Of a stretch of 27,996 bases of DNA, positions 8,544 through 17,045 are shown in pieces (position 1 is the first letter of the stretch; each line of letters starts with the position of its first letter). The notes beneath the pieces were generated by a model. The model was not told the origin of the DNA and made no database searches. It was given only the letters and a program-made list of their open reading frames with translations. Source of the stretch: an uncultured Clostridia bacterium (lineage in GTDB: Bacteria; Bacillota; Clostridia; Oscillospirales; Ruminococcaceae); contig CALATN010000115.1 of assembly GCA_937891895.1 (NCBI GenBank), positions 1 to 27,996 of the forward strand, written 5' to 3'. A program made the position numbers and the translations under genes.

Positions 8544-9800
8544 TTAACCTTCAAAACGGATTTCGCCGTTTGTGATTGTCATAATGTTCTTGCCCTTCAG
8601 CTTTTCACCCTTGAACACGGTATTTTTCGACTTTGAGTGAAGCTCCTCAGGAACAACCGTCCACTCCTTGTCAAGGTCAACAACCGCAAGGTCAGCCCTT
8701 GCGCCCTTTTCAATTCGTGTAACATCAATGCCGAGAAGCTTTCTCGGATTGATTGCCATAAGCTCGGCAATTCTGCCCAGCGTAAGCTTGCCTGTATGAT
8801 AAAGCTGTGTAAGAGTTACTGCAAGTGATGTTTCAAGTCCAACAACACCGTTAGGCGCCTTGAGGAAGTCAGCCTTTTCCTCAGCAGCGTGAGGAGCGTG
8901 GTCTGTTACAATACAGTCAACCGTACCGTCAAGCACCGCTTCAAGCACCGCAAGCCTGTCATCCTCACTTCTGAGAGGAGGGTTCATTCTGTAGTCAGCG
9001 TCACGGCTGAGAAGCTTGTCCTCGGTGTATGTGAAGTAGTGCGGACAGGTTTCGCAGGTAACCTTTATTCCGTTTTTCTTTGCGTCACGGATAAAGTTCA
9101 TACTGCCTCTTGTTGAAACGTGGCAGATGTGGATTCGTGCCCCGCAGGAGTCAGCAAGCGCGATTTCACGTGCAGTAATGCTGTCCTCGGAGGCTCTGTC
9201 CATACCCTTTACGCCAAGCTTTTCGGAAACAGCGCCCTTATGGATTATACCGCCGTTGATTATTGCAAGGTCTTCACAATGAGAAACCACCAGAAGTCCG
9301 TTTTCGTTTGTTGCTTCAAGAGTCTGACGCATCATTTCAGCGTTTGCAACGGGACGTCCGTCATCGGAAATCAGCTTTACACCAAGCTTAGTCCAGTCGT
9401 AAAGCTCGCCGCCCTGCATTCCCTTTGTGATACAGCCAACAGGATACACGTCAACGCCTGTGTCCTTAGCCTTATCAAGAATATAGTCAACAGTTTCCTT
9501 GCTGTCGATTGCTGGGCTTGTATTAGGCATACAAGCTACACCGCTTACACCGCCTGCCAGTGCCGCCGCACAACCTGTTTCAACGGTTTCCTTATGTGTC
9601 TGCCCCGGGTCACGGAAGTGAACGTGCATATCGAAAAGTGCAGGCATAACCGCAAGTTTTCCGCCGCCGTCAACAACTCTGTCGGCTGTTACCGCAAGAT
9701 TTTCGCCGACTTCGGCAATCTTCCCGCCGTCAACGAATATATCGCAGATTCTATCGGTCTTATCATCAACCGCTCTTACATTTTTAAGAAGAATACTCAT
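8544..9800 (-). CDS. pyrC: Dihydroorotase (class I)
   Basis: Cyclises carbamoyl aspartate to dihydroorotate. The 418-residue amidohydrolase shows the metal-binding HVHFRDPG at 59-66, the substrate-side MPNTSPAID at about 91-99, further metal-ligand His174 (VSHCEDL) and His227 (HICHVSTRG), and the catalytic Asp300 in DHAPH. Length and motifs fit the monofunctional bacterial class I enzyme. The ATG is preceded by GGAGGAAATAA and lies 12 bases after the pyrR stop. The operon here lacks pyrB, pyrD and pyrE, which must be elsewhere in the genome. Confidence 0.95.
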   Translation of the reverse strand: MSILLKNVRAVDDKTDRICDIFVDGGKIAEVGENLAVTADRVVDGGGKLAVMPALFDMHVHFRDPGQTHKETVETGCAAALAGGVSGVACMPNTSPAIDSKETVDYILDKAKDTGVDVYPVGCITKGMQGGELYDWTKLGVKLISDDGRPVANAEMMRQTLEATNENGLLVVSHCEDLAIINGGIIHKGAVSEKLGVKGMDRASEDSITAREIALADSCGARIHICHVSTRGSMNFIRDAKKNGIKVTCETCPHYFTYTEDKLLSRDADYRMNPPLRSEDDRLAVLEAVLDGTVDCIVTDHAPHAAEEKADFLKAPNGVVGLETSLAVTLTQLYHTGKLTLGRIAELMAINPRKLLGIDVTRIEKGARADLAVVDLDKEWTVVPEELHSKSKNTVFKGEKLKGKNIMTITNGEIRFEG

Positions 9801-9812
9801 TTATTTCCTCCA

Positions 9813-10352
9813 TTATTCAAAAATTACAACCTTGTCGCTTCCGTCAATTTCCTTCATCTGTACCTTTACCGCTTCTTCCCTTGACGTCGGCACATTCTTG
9901 CCAACATAATCGGGACGTATCGGCAGTTCACGGTGACCTCTGTCAACAAGCACCGCAAGCTGAATGCTTCTCGGTCTGCCGCGCTTTGTAACAGCATCCA
10001 TCGCCGCCCTTGCGCTTCTTCCCGTGAAGATAACGTCATCAACGATTATCACGCTCTTGTCCTTGACATCGAAAGGAATATCGGTTCTGTCAATACCTGC
10101 GGAGTGCTTCTCGTCATCACGGTAAGACGTAATATCAAGCGTACCCGTTTCAACCTCTGCGCCTTCAAGCTCGTTAAGCTTTTTAGCAATTCTTTCAGCA
10201 AGGTGCACTCCCCTTGACATTATTCCCACGAGGCATATATTTTCAGCGCCCTTATTGCGTTCAAGAATTTCGTATGAGATTCTTGCCACGGCTCTTGTCA
10301 TAGCATTTTCGTCAAGTATGACAGCTTTCTGGTTAAGCTGCGGACTGCTCAT
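9813..10352 (-). CDS. pyrR: PyrR: pyr operon attenuator protein / uracil phosphoribosyltransferase
   Basis: PyrR binds UMP and the pyr mRNA leader to cause termination, and often also makes UMP from uracil and PRPP. The 179-residue protein carries the PRPP loop VIIVDDVIFTGRSA at 101-114 and the family blocks GIMSRGVHLAERI and SYRDD. Its start follows a GGGGGTG ribosome site placed directly after the leader terminator, so the gene is expressed only when the terminator is bypassed. It is first in the operon pyrR-pyrC-pyrF-carA-carB and has its own binding element upstream at 10503-10516, giving feedback on itself. Confidence 0.95.
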   Translation of the reverse strand: MSSPQLNQKAVILDENAMTRAVARISYEILERNKGAENICLVGIMSRGVHLAERIAKKLNELEGAEVETGTLDITSYRDDEKHSAGIDRTDIPFDVKDKSVIIVDDVIFTGRSARAAMDAVTKRGRPRSIQLAVLVDRGHRELPIRPDYVGKNVPTSREEAVKVQMKEIDGSDKVVIFE

Positions 10353-10363
10353 TTCAGCACCCC

Positions 10364-10406
10364 CAAAATAAAAAATACCCGTCCGTGAACTGACACAGAC
10401 AGGTAT
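10364..10406 (-). terminator. Attenuator terminator of the pyr leader
   Basis: On the minus strand the RNA folds into a stem of 13 pairs (ATACCTGTCTGTG against CACGGACGGGTAT, with two G-U pairs) around a 6-base loop, followed by TTTTTTATTTT. It ends about a dozen bases before pyrR. The 5' arm begins with ATACCTGT, which also occurs about 34 bases upstream (10433-10440), and CAGGT further upstream could pair with either copy, a plausible switch between antiterminator and terminator. Confidence 0.9.
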
Positions 10407-10502
10407 GAATCAACTTATATTTATTTTACAATACAGGTATAGCTTTCCCAAAGGTACGGCTTTCACCTGCCGCAGAATATCACTATAAGCGACTGCCTTG
10501 TC

Positions 10503-10516
10503 AATCTCACGGGATT
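10503..10516 (-). promoter_or_regulatory. PyrR-binding RNA element
   Basis: The minus-strand sequence AATCCCGTGAGATT fits the known PyrR binding-loop consensus ARUCCNGNGAGGYU at 13 of 14 positions (A instead of G at position 12). It lies about 20 bases into the transcript, with partly complementary flanks (GACAACCTT before, AAGGCAGTC after) that place it in a hairpin. Confidence 0.85.
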
Positions 10517-10543
10517 AACTTAAAGGTTGTCCAAACTTCAAAT

Positions 10544-10572
10544 ATTATAGCACATTCTGCACAACTTGTCAA
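10544..10572 (-). promoter_or_regulatory. Sigma-A promoter of the pyr operon
   Basis: Minus strand TTGACA (10567-10572), 17-base spacer, TATAAT (10544-10549): a perfect consensus. Transcription should start near 10537, giving a leader of about 185 bases that contains the PyrR element and the attenuator. The gene upstream ends at 10615 with no clear terminator before this promoter, so some read-through into pyr is possible. Confidence 0.92.
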
Positions 10573-10614
10573 CACGAAATCCGTCATTTTAACAAAATAA
10601 TCACATTTCAGACT

Positions 10615-11706
10615 TTACTCGGTTTCAACTGTTTCAGCAACAGGAATTTCAATCTCCGTTACGCCCTCGTCAACAGTTGTTTCCGCATCTTCTTTTTCGT
10701 TATTCTTAAAGCTGTTTTCAATTTTTACCTTTGCTGAAATCACCTTTAAACGGCGCTTCAGACTTTCCATTGTATCAGCGTAGGATGTGGAACGAAGCTG
10801 CGGGAACGCCTTGATGAGTCGTTCAACCGAACGGTCACGGGAATCCATCAGCTTGTCATACTTTTCCCGCCATTCGCTGAGTTTGAAGTCAGCTGCATCA
10901 ACGATTTTACCGTACTTAGCCTTGATTTCGGCAAAGCGGGACTCGCCGTCCTTTGTGGATTTCAGCTGCTCATATTTTTCACGGAAGCTCTGTGTTGTTG
11001 CATCGGTTTTTTCTGCAATCTTTTCTTTAAGCTCCTGTGTCTTTGCATCAGCCTTTTCAACGGCATTGTCATATATTTCCTTGCTTTCAAGGGTTTTCTG
11101 CGATAATGTTCCGCCGATTTTTTCAGCACTCAGCAGCATTACTTTAGAAATTTCGTCAAGCTGTCTAAGGCGAAGATTAAGCTTTCTTACCGCACTCAAT
11201 GAAGCAACAATATCAATTACCAGCAATGCTGACCAAAGCAAAATAAAGAAAAATCCCAGCTTTACAGGCATCTTGTCGATTGCAAGCTCAACCATAGGCT
11301 GAACAAACCGCACAACAGTCACACAGCCTACTCCCCAGAGTATTGAGATTTTAAGGCATATATATCCCTTGAAATTGAATTTTTCGTGAGAATAGTCCCA
11401 CCATCTTGCGTGGAAAAGCTTTTCCATACCAAGACCCACAAACAGCTCAAAAGCTGTACAAAGGATAGACGTGGCAAAGAAAAGCGGAATTATTGTATCT
11501 GCAACAGGTCGGAAGAAAACCGTAACCATAATTACCCCGAAACCGTAAATCGGACATATCGGCATATTAAGAAAGCCTCTGTTCTGATATTCGCCTGTTT
11601 CAAGCGTCATCCAGCACACTTCAATTCCCCAGCCGATAAACGCCCAGAAAATAAACATATGAAACATCTCATAAAGACTGAATTCTATAAACGGAATGGG
11701 TGTCAC
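10615..11706 (-). CDS. Putative ABC-transporter type IV membrane protein (CmpB-like) with coiled-coil tail
   Basis: A 363-residue protein. The N-terminal half has about five membrane segments and the signature GWGIEVCWMTLETG...NRGFLNMPICPIYGFG, the hallmark of PF06541 (putative ABC-transporter type IV / CmpB), a family of unproven function. From about residue 185 to 300 it is charged and helical (KKIAEKTD-type heptads, ELKEKIAEKT, FREKYEQLKS), probably a cytoplasmic coiled coil, then an acidic tail. I chose the GTG at 11704-11706, which follows AAAGGAGGAGTAACC. A possible ATG 17 codons upstream overlaps the -10 box and cannot be used. It is a single-gene unit divergent from the large membrane protein gene at 11953. 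Confidence 0.8.
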   Translation of the reverse strand: MTPIPFIEFSLYEMFHMFIFWAFIGWGIEVCWMTLETGEYQNRGFLNMPICPIYGFGVIMVTVFFRPVADTIIPLFFATSILCTAFELFVGLGMEKLFHARWWDYSHEKFNFKGYICLKISILWGVGCVTVVRFVQPMVELAIDKMPVKLGFFFILLWSALLVIDIVASLSAVRKLNLRLRQLDEISKVMLLSAEKIGGTLSQKTLESKEIYDNAVEKADAKTQELKEKIAEKTDATTQSFREKYEQLKSTKDGESRFAEIKAKYGKIVDAADFKLSEWREKYDKLMDSRDRSVERLIKAFPQLRSTSYADTMESLKRRLKVISAKVKIENSFKNNEKEDAETTVDEGVTEIEIPVAETVETE

Positions 11707-11745
11707 GGTTACTCCTCCTTTCTCTGAAAATTTTCTACGGGATAT

Positions 11746-11773
11746 ATTATACCACATATAGCATTGTTGTCAA
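11746..11773 (-). promoter_or_regulatory. Promoter of the CmpB-like gene
   Basis: Minus strand TTGACA (11768-11773), 16-base spacer, TATAAT (11746-11751). It fixes the translation start downstream at the GTG at 11706. Confidence 0.88.
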
Positions 11774-11866
11774 TACAAAAATTAGATTTGTTACTTTTTG
11801 TAACCATTTAATCACAAATTTTAGTAATAGTAATCAAAAAGCCGATTTTACTATGCTTATAAATTG

Positions 11867-11895
11867 TTGACATTTTTACCATTTTAAGCTATAAT
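11867..11895 (+). promoter_or_regulatory. Promoter of the large membrane-protein gene
   Basis: TTGACA (11867-11872), 17-base spacer, TATAAT (11890-11895), followed by a leader of about 50 bases and the ribosome site TGGAGGTAAAACA before the ATG at 11953. Confidence 0.9.
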
Positions 11896-11952
11896 TAAAA
11901 TAGGTTATTTTACGCATTATTCAATACAGACTATGACAATGGAGGTAAAACA

Positions 11953-14900
11953 ATGATTTTCATAATTTTATGGCTTATATCACCGATTGTCCTGCTTATC
12001 CTTTTCCTTGTTCAGCTTTCGGCGAATTCCGATCTGAAGCGTAACAACAAGGCTCTCAGGGAACAAGTCAATGCCCTGCTTTCACAGCTTGCGCAAAGCT
12101 CAGACAGTACACCTGCTTCCGATATGCAGCTTGTTTCTAAGGAGACCCCTGCTGAGAAGCCTCATACTGAAGTGCCTGCAACAGCCGAAGCTCTTCCTGA
12201 GCCGCCAAAACAAACCTCTCCTTATCAGCTTCCTACGCAGACACCATATAATCTTCCTGCCGCCGCTCAGCCTGCTATTCAGAAGCAGTCTGCACCTCAA
12301 CCTGTGCCACAGCCTGTTCAGCAGCCTGCTCCTGTTTATGCACAGAAAATCAGTGCACCTGCCGAGCCAAAGCCTAAGAAAAAAATCAGCACAATCAATA
12401 TTATTCTCATTCTCGGCGCATTGTTCCTGTCCCTTTCGGGATTTATCTTTGCAGCGGCAACCTGGGGCATACTCAACAGCTTCTTCAAGGCAGTCGTACT
12501 TGTTTCCTTCTCTGCACTTTTCTTCGGTATCCACTCCTTCACCGAACGCAAGCTGAAGCTTGAACAGACAGGACGTATCTTCTACATACTCGGAAGCGTA
12601 TTTCTCCCTGCGGCAGTTGTTGCAGCAGGCTTGCTTGAAGTTTTCGGACACTATCTCTCATTCTACGGTGACGGACGTCTGCTTCTCTTTGCAATTCTCG
12701 CCCTCAGCGTTTGTATTCCATTCTTCAAAGGCGCTCACGACTATAAAAACAAATTCTTTGCCGCTGTTTCACATTACAGCTTTTCAGCGGCAGTTATATT
12801 CATTCTTTTCCACGTTATCCCAAGAGCGGATATTGCTGTTCTTGCAAGTGCAATCTACTCCCTTCTGATTGTGGTTGCTGAACCGTTCATCAAGGATTTT
12901 TATGACAACACATTCGGCGAAAACAACGTTTTTTCATCACAGTATGGTTACTTTGCACTTATCAGCACAACTTTTCTCGGAATAATCTCAACCTGCGTAT
13001 TCCTCGACGACACTTTCAGCGTTGTAACCCTGTTCGCATTTGCGGTTTACTCCGCTTGCTTCCTTACAAAAAGTGTTACTGAAAAGAACGGCATTTTCAG
13101 CTCAATTGCTTTTGCTTTCTTTATTACGATTTCATTCTTCTCAGGCTTTGACCCTGACGATATTTCAAGCGTAACCTGCGTAATTGCGTCAACTGCCCTC
13201 ATCTACGCAACCCTTTCCGCTATGGGACTTCTTCCCGATATCATCCGCAAAATAATGAAGGGCTTTGCAATTGCCGCAGCAGGAATTGCAGGTCTGTTTG
13301 CGGTTGTTGAAAACATCAACTATCTTGTTGACAATTCTGTACCATCCTGGGAAATGGTACTTGCTTCAGGCGTGGTATTTGCGGAAATGGTTATTCTTAC
13401 ACTCCGATATAAGTCAAACGAATTCCGTGCATTTACCTTTGCGGCACTCCTATGGTTTGTGACCGACCTTATGCTTATTTTCGAAATCGGTCTTGCAGGA
13501 ATTCTCATTTCCTTTGCAATTGTTACAGCGTACTTCCTTGCAACACGCTTTACTCCGCTTAAAAACAAACTTTACTGCGGAATAAACGATATCGTATTTG
13601 CTGTGTACACCATTATAAATTCCGTATGCTGCTGCGTTGACAGCGACGCAGGCTGCTTTGCGGCAATCGCTGTGCTTGCTGTGGGAATTATCTGCGTAAT
13701 CATCTGCAGAAGCGAAAAGCTTTCGGCAATTCTTTGTCCGATACTCACATTCCAGACAGCACTTCCTCTTTTCCTTATTTTTATGGAGTACGACGTAATT
13801 TTCCCTTACGCAATGGAAAACGGCGACTCTGCAATGTCTGTTATCATTATCCTTTTCTGTGTTATCACAACCATACTTATGTTTATTCCAAAGGCGGCAA
13901 GCTACACAAAATCCTATCTGATTTCCACGTACTGTCTGCTGCCTATATTTGTGATTTCCTGTCTGATATGGGAAAGCGCAGACTTTGTTACTGCACTTGC
14001 AGTATGCGCACTCTATCTTGTATCCGCACTTTCTCCTGCAAAGGACAAATTAAGTAACCCTGTATTCGACATCTCTTTCAGCGTATTTACACTGATTTGT
14101 TCAATAATCTGCTGTTGCGTCGAAACAGAAAATACTATTGGTGCTATCGCTGTTCTTGCCGCATCTGTAGTATGCCTCGCTGTTGCAAAAAGAGGCAAAA
14201 TCTCGGAAATTTTCTGCCCGATATTTACATTCCAGCTGGTGCTTCCTCTTTATCTGCTGTTTGAGGATTACGAAACAGCACTTCCTTACACAATCGACAG
14301 CGGCGACTCAGCAATGTCGGTAATTATAATTCTTTTCTGCATTCTTGCATCGCTGTTCCTGTTTATTCCAAAGGCAATAAATTACGCAAAATCCTACGGT
14401 ATTTCCGTACTTTGCATTCTTCCTGTGTTCCTTATTTCCTGTATAGTATGGGAAAGCGCTGACTTTGTTTCAATGCTTGCAATATGTGTATACATCGCTG
14501 TTTTCCTTGCTAAATATTCCTTCCCGAAGGAACAGTTCTCCCACGTCAATATACTCAACGGTGCAATTCTTCTCACCTCGCTTCTTGCAGGCTTCAAGTT
14601 CCTTGATGACCTCGATTATCTGGTTTGCTTCCCTGCTGTTGCAATAATGCTTATCTTTGCAGTTTACGCAATGGGCGAAGCATTTGACGTGTTCCAGAAG
14701 GTTAACCCTCACATCTGCACATTCCTGTGGTTTGCGGCACCGCTTTTCAGCAGCTGGCTGTTCATTGCAGGTGCTGATACAGGTGAAGGTGCATTGATGA
14801 TTTTTGCTGCAATCCTTGCAGTCTGCTCCGCATTCACCTCCGTTATCAGAAAGAACACACTTAATCTTATTATTCCTATTCTGATTATCCCATTTGCCCT

Positions 14901-15663
14901 CGCAGAACTCTATGTTGAAGAAATGCAGATTGTTCCGCTTGTTATACTTGTTGCGGCAGGACGTGTCCTTTTCAACGACAAGATGATAAAGAAGCTTTAC
15001 GTTGACGTTTTCTCCATTGGTGCATTTCTCCCTGTTGTTGTATTTTTCTTTGAAGCAAGCGACGATTTCAAGGAGTGGGCGGCAATTCTCGTTACTGCAC
15101 TGCTTATCCTCAACCTTGTCCGCAAGGATAACACCTCTGTTACAAACCGCAGAACAATCACAGCGGCAGGCGTATTCATCTTCCCGCTTTTCTGGGTACA
15201 GCCATTCTTTGAAGTACCTGAACTCATCAACGTACAGTTCAACTTGCTTCCTGTGTTCTTCTTCTGCCTGCTTGTAAAGCTTATCTGGAAGGATTCAGCC
15301 GAAAAGGCAGACAACTTCTCATTCGTTGCTGCAATCATTTCCCTTGTAATTCTCTTTGTTGAATCCTTTACATCAAGCGACAGCTTCGACGCTGTATTCA
15401 TCGGAGTAGTGCTGTTCATTATGCTTGCTGTATCCTTTATCATCAAGAAAAAACGCTGGTTTGTACTTGCGGTTGCTTCAATGGTAGCTTCGGGCATTCT
15501 CCTCAGCTTCGGTCAGCGTGACAGCATCGCTTGGCTTGTGTACCTTGCACTTGCAGGTGCGGCACTTATCGCTCTCGGTCTTGCAAACGAACTCAAAAAG
15601 CAACAGCAGAAAACAGGCGAGGAAACAAAGCTTTCACGTTTTATGTCCGACTGGACTTGGTAA
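11953..15663 (+). CDS. Very large polytopic membrane protein (SCO7613/DUF2157-like)
   Basis: The 1236-residue protein starts with one membrane helix (1-23) and a short charged helix. A Pro/Gln/Ala-rich linker follows to about residue 145. After that comes an almost unbroken run of hydrophobic helices to near the C-terminus, roughly 30 by eye, and a short charged tail. The first block (ILGALFLSLSGFIFAAATWG, then a charged linker and ILGSVFLPAAVVAAG) resembles large actinobacterial and clostridial proteins annotated with an SCO7613 C-terminal or DUF2157-like domain, whose function is unknown. Residues about 537-856 are two tandem copies of a 160-residue unit. I see no catalytic or transporter motif. 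It is a single-gene unit with its own promoter and a hairpin after the stop. Confidence 0.85.
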   Translation: MIFIILWLISPIVLLILFLVQLSANSDLKRNNKALREQVNALLSQLAQSSDSTPASDMQLVSKETPAEKPHTEVPATAEALPEPPKQTSPYQLPTQTPYNLPAAAQPAIQKQSAPQPVPQPVQQPAPVYAQKISAPAEPKPKKKISTINIILILGALFLSLSGFIFAAATWGILNSFFKAVVLVSFSALFFGIHSFTERKLKLEQTGRIFYILGSVFLPAAVVAAGLLEVFGHYLSFYGDGRLLLFAILALSVCIPFFKGAHDYKNKFFAAVSHYSFSAAVIFILFHVIPRADIAVLASAIYSLLIVVAEPFIKDFYDNTFGENNVFSSQYGYFALISTTFLGIISTCVFLDDTFSVVTLFAFAVYSACFLTKSVTEKNGIFSSIAFAFFITISFFSGFDPDDISSVTCVIASTALIYATLSAMGLLPDIIRKIMKGFAIAAAGIAGLFAVVENINYLVDNSVPSWEMVLASGVVFAEMVILTLRYKSNEFRAFTFAALLWFVTDLMLIFEIGLAGILISFAIVTAYFLATRFTPLKNKLYCGINDIVFAVYTIINSVCCCVDSDAGCFAAIAVLAVGIICVIICRSEKLSAILCPILTFQTALPLFLIFMEYDVIFPYAMENGDSAMSVIIILFCVITTILMFIPKAASYTKSYLISTYCLLPIFVISCLIWESADFVTALAVCALYLVSALSPAKDKLSNPVFDISFSVFTLICSIICCCVETENTIGAIAVLAASVVCLAVAKRGKISEIFCPIFTFQLVLPLYLLFEDYETALPYTIDSGDSAMSVIIILFCILASLFLFIPKAINYAKSYGISVLCILPVFLISCIVWESADFVSMLAICVYIAVFLAKYSFPKEQFSHVNILNGAILLTSLLAGFKFLDDLDYLVCFPAVAIMLIFAVYAMGEAFDVFQKVNPHICTFLWFAAPLFSSWLFIAGADTGEGALMIFAAILAVCSAFTSVIRKNTLNLIIPILIIPFALAELYVEEMQIVPLVILVAAGRVLFNDKMIKKLYVDVFSIGAFLPVVVFFFEASDDFKEWAAILVTALLILNLVRKDNTSVTNRRTITAAGVFIFPLFWVQPFFEVPELINVQFNLLPVFFFCLLVKLIWKDSAEKADNFSFVAAIISLVILFVESFTSSDSFDAVFIGVVLFIMLAVSFIIKKKRWFVLAVASMVASGILLSFGQRDSIAWLVYLALAGAALIALGLANELKKQQQKTGEETKLSRFMSDWTW
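13561..14520 (+). repeat. In-frame tandem duplication, 480-bp period
   Basis: Two adjacent 160-codon units code similar protein. Matching anchors are KNKL/KDKL (13561, 14041), NGDSAMSVIIILFC/SGDSAMSVIIILFC, FIPKA and WESADFV (13969, 14449). All are spaced exactly 480 bases, so the copies have diverged by substitution with no net indel. Confidence 0.88.
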
Positions 15664-15665
15664 AA

Positions 15666-15716
15666 AAACAAGCCACATAGTGGCTTGTTTACGGGTTTTG
15701 CTCCGCAAAACGCCGT
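15666..15716 (+). terminator. Double hairpin after the large membrane-protein gene
   Basis: First hairpin: AAACAAGCCAC / GTGGCTTGTTT, 11 perfect pairs around a 3-base loop (15666-15690). Second, directly after: ACGGGTTTTGC / GCAAAACGCCGT with one bulge and loop TCC (15691-15716). A classical long U-tract is missing (only TTT and TTTT), so termination is likely but not certain. Confidence 0.7.
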
Positions 15717-15755
15717 AGTTTTCCGTTATACAAACATTTTCAAGAGGTAAAAATA

Positions 15756-16286
15756 ATGTCTGAAATATTTGATATTATCAACAACCGCACAAGCTACCGC
15801 GGCACTTACAAGGACACGAAAATTCCCCGTGAGCATCTTGTTCAGATTATGGAAGCAGGACTTGCCGCACCATCGGGCTGCAACAAGCAGACGACTTCGC
15901 TTATCTGCGTTGACGACCCGATTGTCCTTGACAAACTTAAAGGTATGATTGACCCGCCGATTTGCGAAACTGCACCTGCAATAATCTGCGTGCTTACACA
16001 AAGGATTTTCGCCTACCGTGACAAGTGCTTCAACGTGCAGGACTACTCTGCGGCAATTCAGAATATGCTCCTTGCGATAAAGGCGCTGGGCTATGAAAGC
16101 TGTTGGTATGAGGGACACATCACCGACGATGACGATATCGGCGGACAGCTTGCAAAGACGCTTGGCGTGCCTGACGATTACAAGATGGTGTGTATTCTCC
16201 CAGTGGGAATTTCCGACGGACAGCTTACCCGTGCGAAAAAGAAAAGCTTTGAGGAGCGTGCGTGGTTTAATAAATTTGGAAATTAG
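15756..16286 (+). CDS. Nitroreductase-family flavoprotein
   Basis: A 176-residue FMN-binding reductase of the small nitroreductase type, which reduces nitro, quinone or similar acceptors with NAD(P)H. The N-terminal FMN phosphate motif NNRTSYRGTY (about 9-18), the APSGCNKQTT loop (about 38-47) and the dimer-interface helix with SAAIQNMLLAIKALGYESCWYEGH are all seen. The true substrate cannot be told from sequence. The ribosome site is AAGAGGTAAAAATA. No strong promoter was found between the hairpins upstream and the ATG, so it may depend on read-through or a weak promoter. A heptamer-repeat region follows its stop. Confidence 0.85.
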   Translation: MSEIFDIINNRTSYRGTYKDTKIPREHLVQIMEAGLAAPSGCNKQTTSLICVDDPIVLDKLKGMIDPPICETAPAIICVLTQRIFAYRDKCFNVQDYSAAIQNMLLAIKALGYESCWYEGHITDDDDIGGQLAKTLGVPDDYKMVCILPVGISDGQLTRAKKKSFEERAWFNKFGN

Positions 16287-16361
16287 GAATGTGGAAAGTG
16301 AAATTTTATAATTGCACAATAATTTCTCATTCCACTTTCCAAATTCCACATTCAAATAAGA
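16272..16361. repeat. Degenerate 7-bp repeat arrays in inverted arrangement
   Basis: Right after the nitroreductase stop, the plus strand reads as loose heptamers (AATTAGG, AATGTGG, AAAGTGA). About 30 bases on, the complementary strand shows the same type (GAATGTG, GAATTTG, GAAAGTG, GAATGAG). The two arms can pair imperfectly into a long hairpin just before the first lipoprotein gene. Similar arrays recur at 16930-16969 and 17649-17690. Confidence 0.6.
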
Positions 16362-16436
16362 AAGGACATTTATATGAAACGTATTTTAATAGCAATGCTT
16401 GCGGCTGTTGTTGCCTGCGGATTTAGCGGGTGCAAG
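16326..16436 (+). repeat. 5' cassette copy 1: leader plus lipoprotein signal peptide
   Basis: This 111-base block (heptamer array, ribosome site AAGAAAGGACATTTAT, start and first 21 codons) is repeated at 16935-17045 with only three mismatches, exactly 609 bases away. Similarity drops sharply after the lipobox Cys codon. Confidence 0.88.
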
Positions 16437-16919
16437 AATGAAAACGATACAGTAGAAGCTACATCTGTTAGTCAGTCAGAAACCTCTTTTGATGCAGAAA
16501 ATTGGTTGTCTGATGATTATCTTGTTGTCAAGTGTAATGGAATAGATATTTCTTTCCCTTGCAAATTATCCGATTTTAACGATAAATTTAGGACAGAAAT
16601 AACCAAAGCTGACGAAAACAGTGTTACAGACACAGATTGGATTGACATATATTTTAATGATGAATATGTCGGAGCAATGTGTTACAAAGATAATAATTAT
16701 AATACAGAAACGGACAATTTAAGGTTCATAAGTTTAAATACATTTGATTTGTATGGTCTTTCTGAAAATTCAACTAAGGAGGACGTTCAAAAATTACTTG
16801 GAGCAGGCGATGAAATGGATAATGAATATGCAGATGCTTATTATGGCGATAATATTCGTGTTTTATTTGAATATTTAAATAATAAGACATCTGTTTCGAT
16901 TTATAATAATGGGCTTTGA
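16374..16919 (+). CDS. Small lipoprotein, paralog of the next gene
   Basis: A 181-residue exported lipoprotein. It has a short basic start (MKR), a hydrophobic core and the lipobox FSGC with Cys20 as the lipidated residue, followed by a polar linker. The mature part has a region CNGIDISFPCKLSDF that aligns with INGVKLSLPCSYEEL of the next gene. Near the end, LSENSTKEDVQKLLG resembles the short helix motif of BamE/SmpA-like folds. Function is unknown; anchoring on the outer face of the membrane is expected. It is AT-rich compared with the pyr genes, as is its neighbour, which suggests separate origin or relaxed selection. Confidence 0.8.
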   Translation: MKRILIAMLAAVVACGFSGCKNENDTVEATSVSQSETSFDAENWLSDDYLVVKCNGIDISFPCKLSDFNDKFRTEITKADENSVTDTDWIDIYFNDEYVGAMCYKDNNYNTETDNLRFISLNTFDLYGLSENSTKEDVQKLLGAGDEMDNEYADAYYGDNIRVLFEYLNNKTSVSIYNNGL

Positions 16920-16934
16920 CTATATTAAAAACTC

Positions 16935-17045
16935 CTCATTCCACTTTCCAAATTCCACATTCAAATAAGAAAGGACATTTATATGAAACGTATTTTAGCA
17001 GCAATGCTTGTGGCTGTTGTTGCCTGCGGATTTAGCGGGTGCAAG
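16935..17045 (+). repeat. 5' cassette copy 2: leader plus lipoprotein signal peptide
   Basis: Second copy of the block at 16326-16436, with three substitutions in 111 bases. It includes the heptamer array, the ribosome site and the signal-peptide codons of the second lipoprotein. Confidence 0.88.

Noticed and set aside
2733..9884. Several long open frames (up to about 250 codons) on the plus strand opposite carB, pyrF and pyrC
   Set aside because: They are antisense to well-supported genes, lack ribosome sites and show no recognisable domains; they follow from the codon bias of the real genes.
11707..11757. ATG start 17 codons upstream for the CmpB-like gene
   Set aside because: It overlaps the -10 box; the GTG at 11706 has an ideal ribosome site.
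12100..12651. Cys/Arg-rich open frame of about 180 codons antisense to the large membrane-protein gene
   Set aside because: It is a mirror of the Pro/Gln-rich linker and membrane helices, with no ribosome site.
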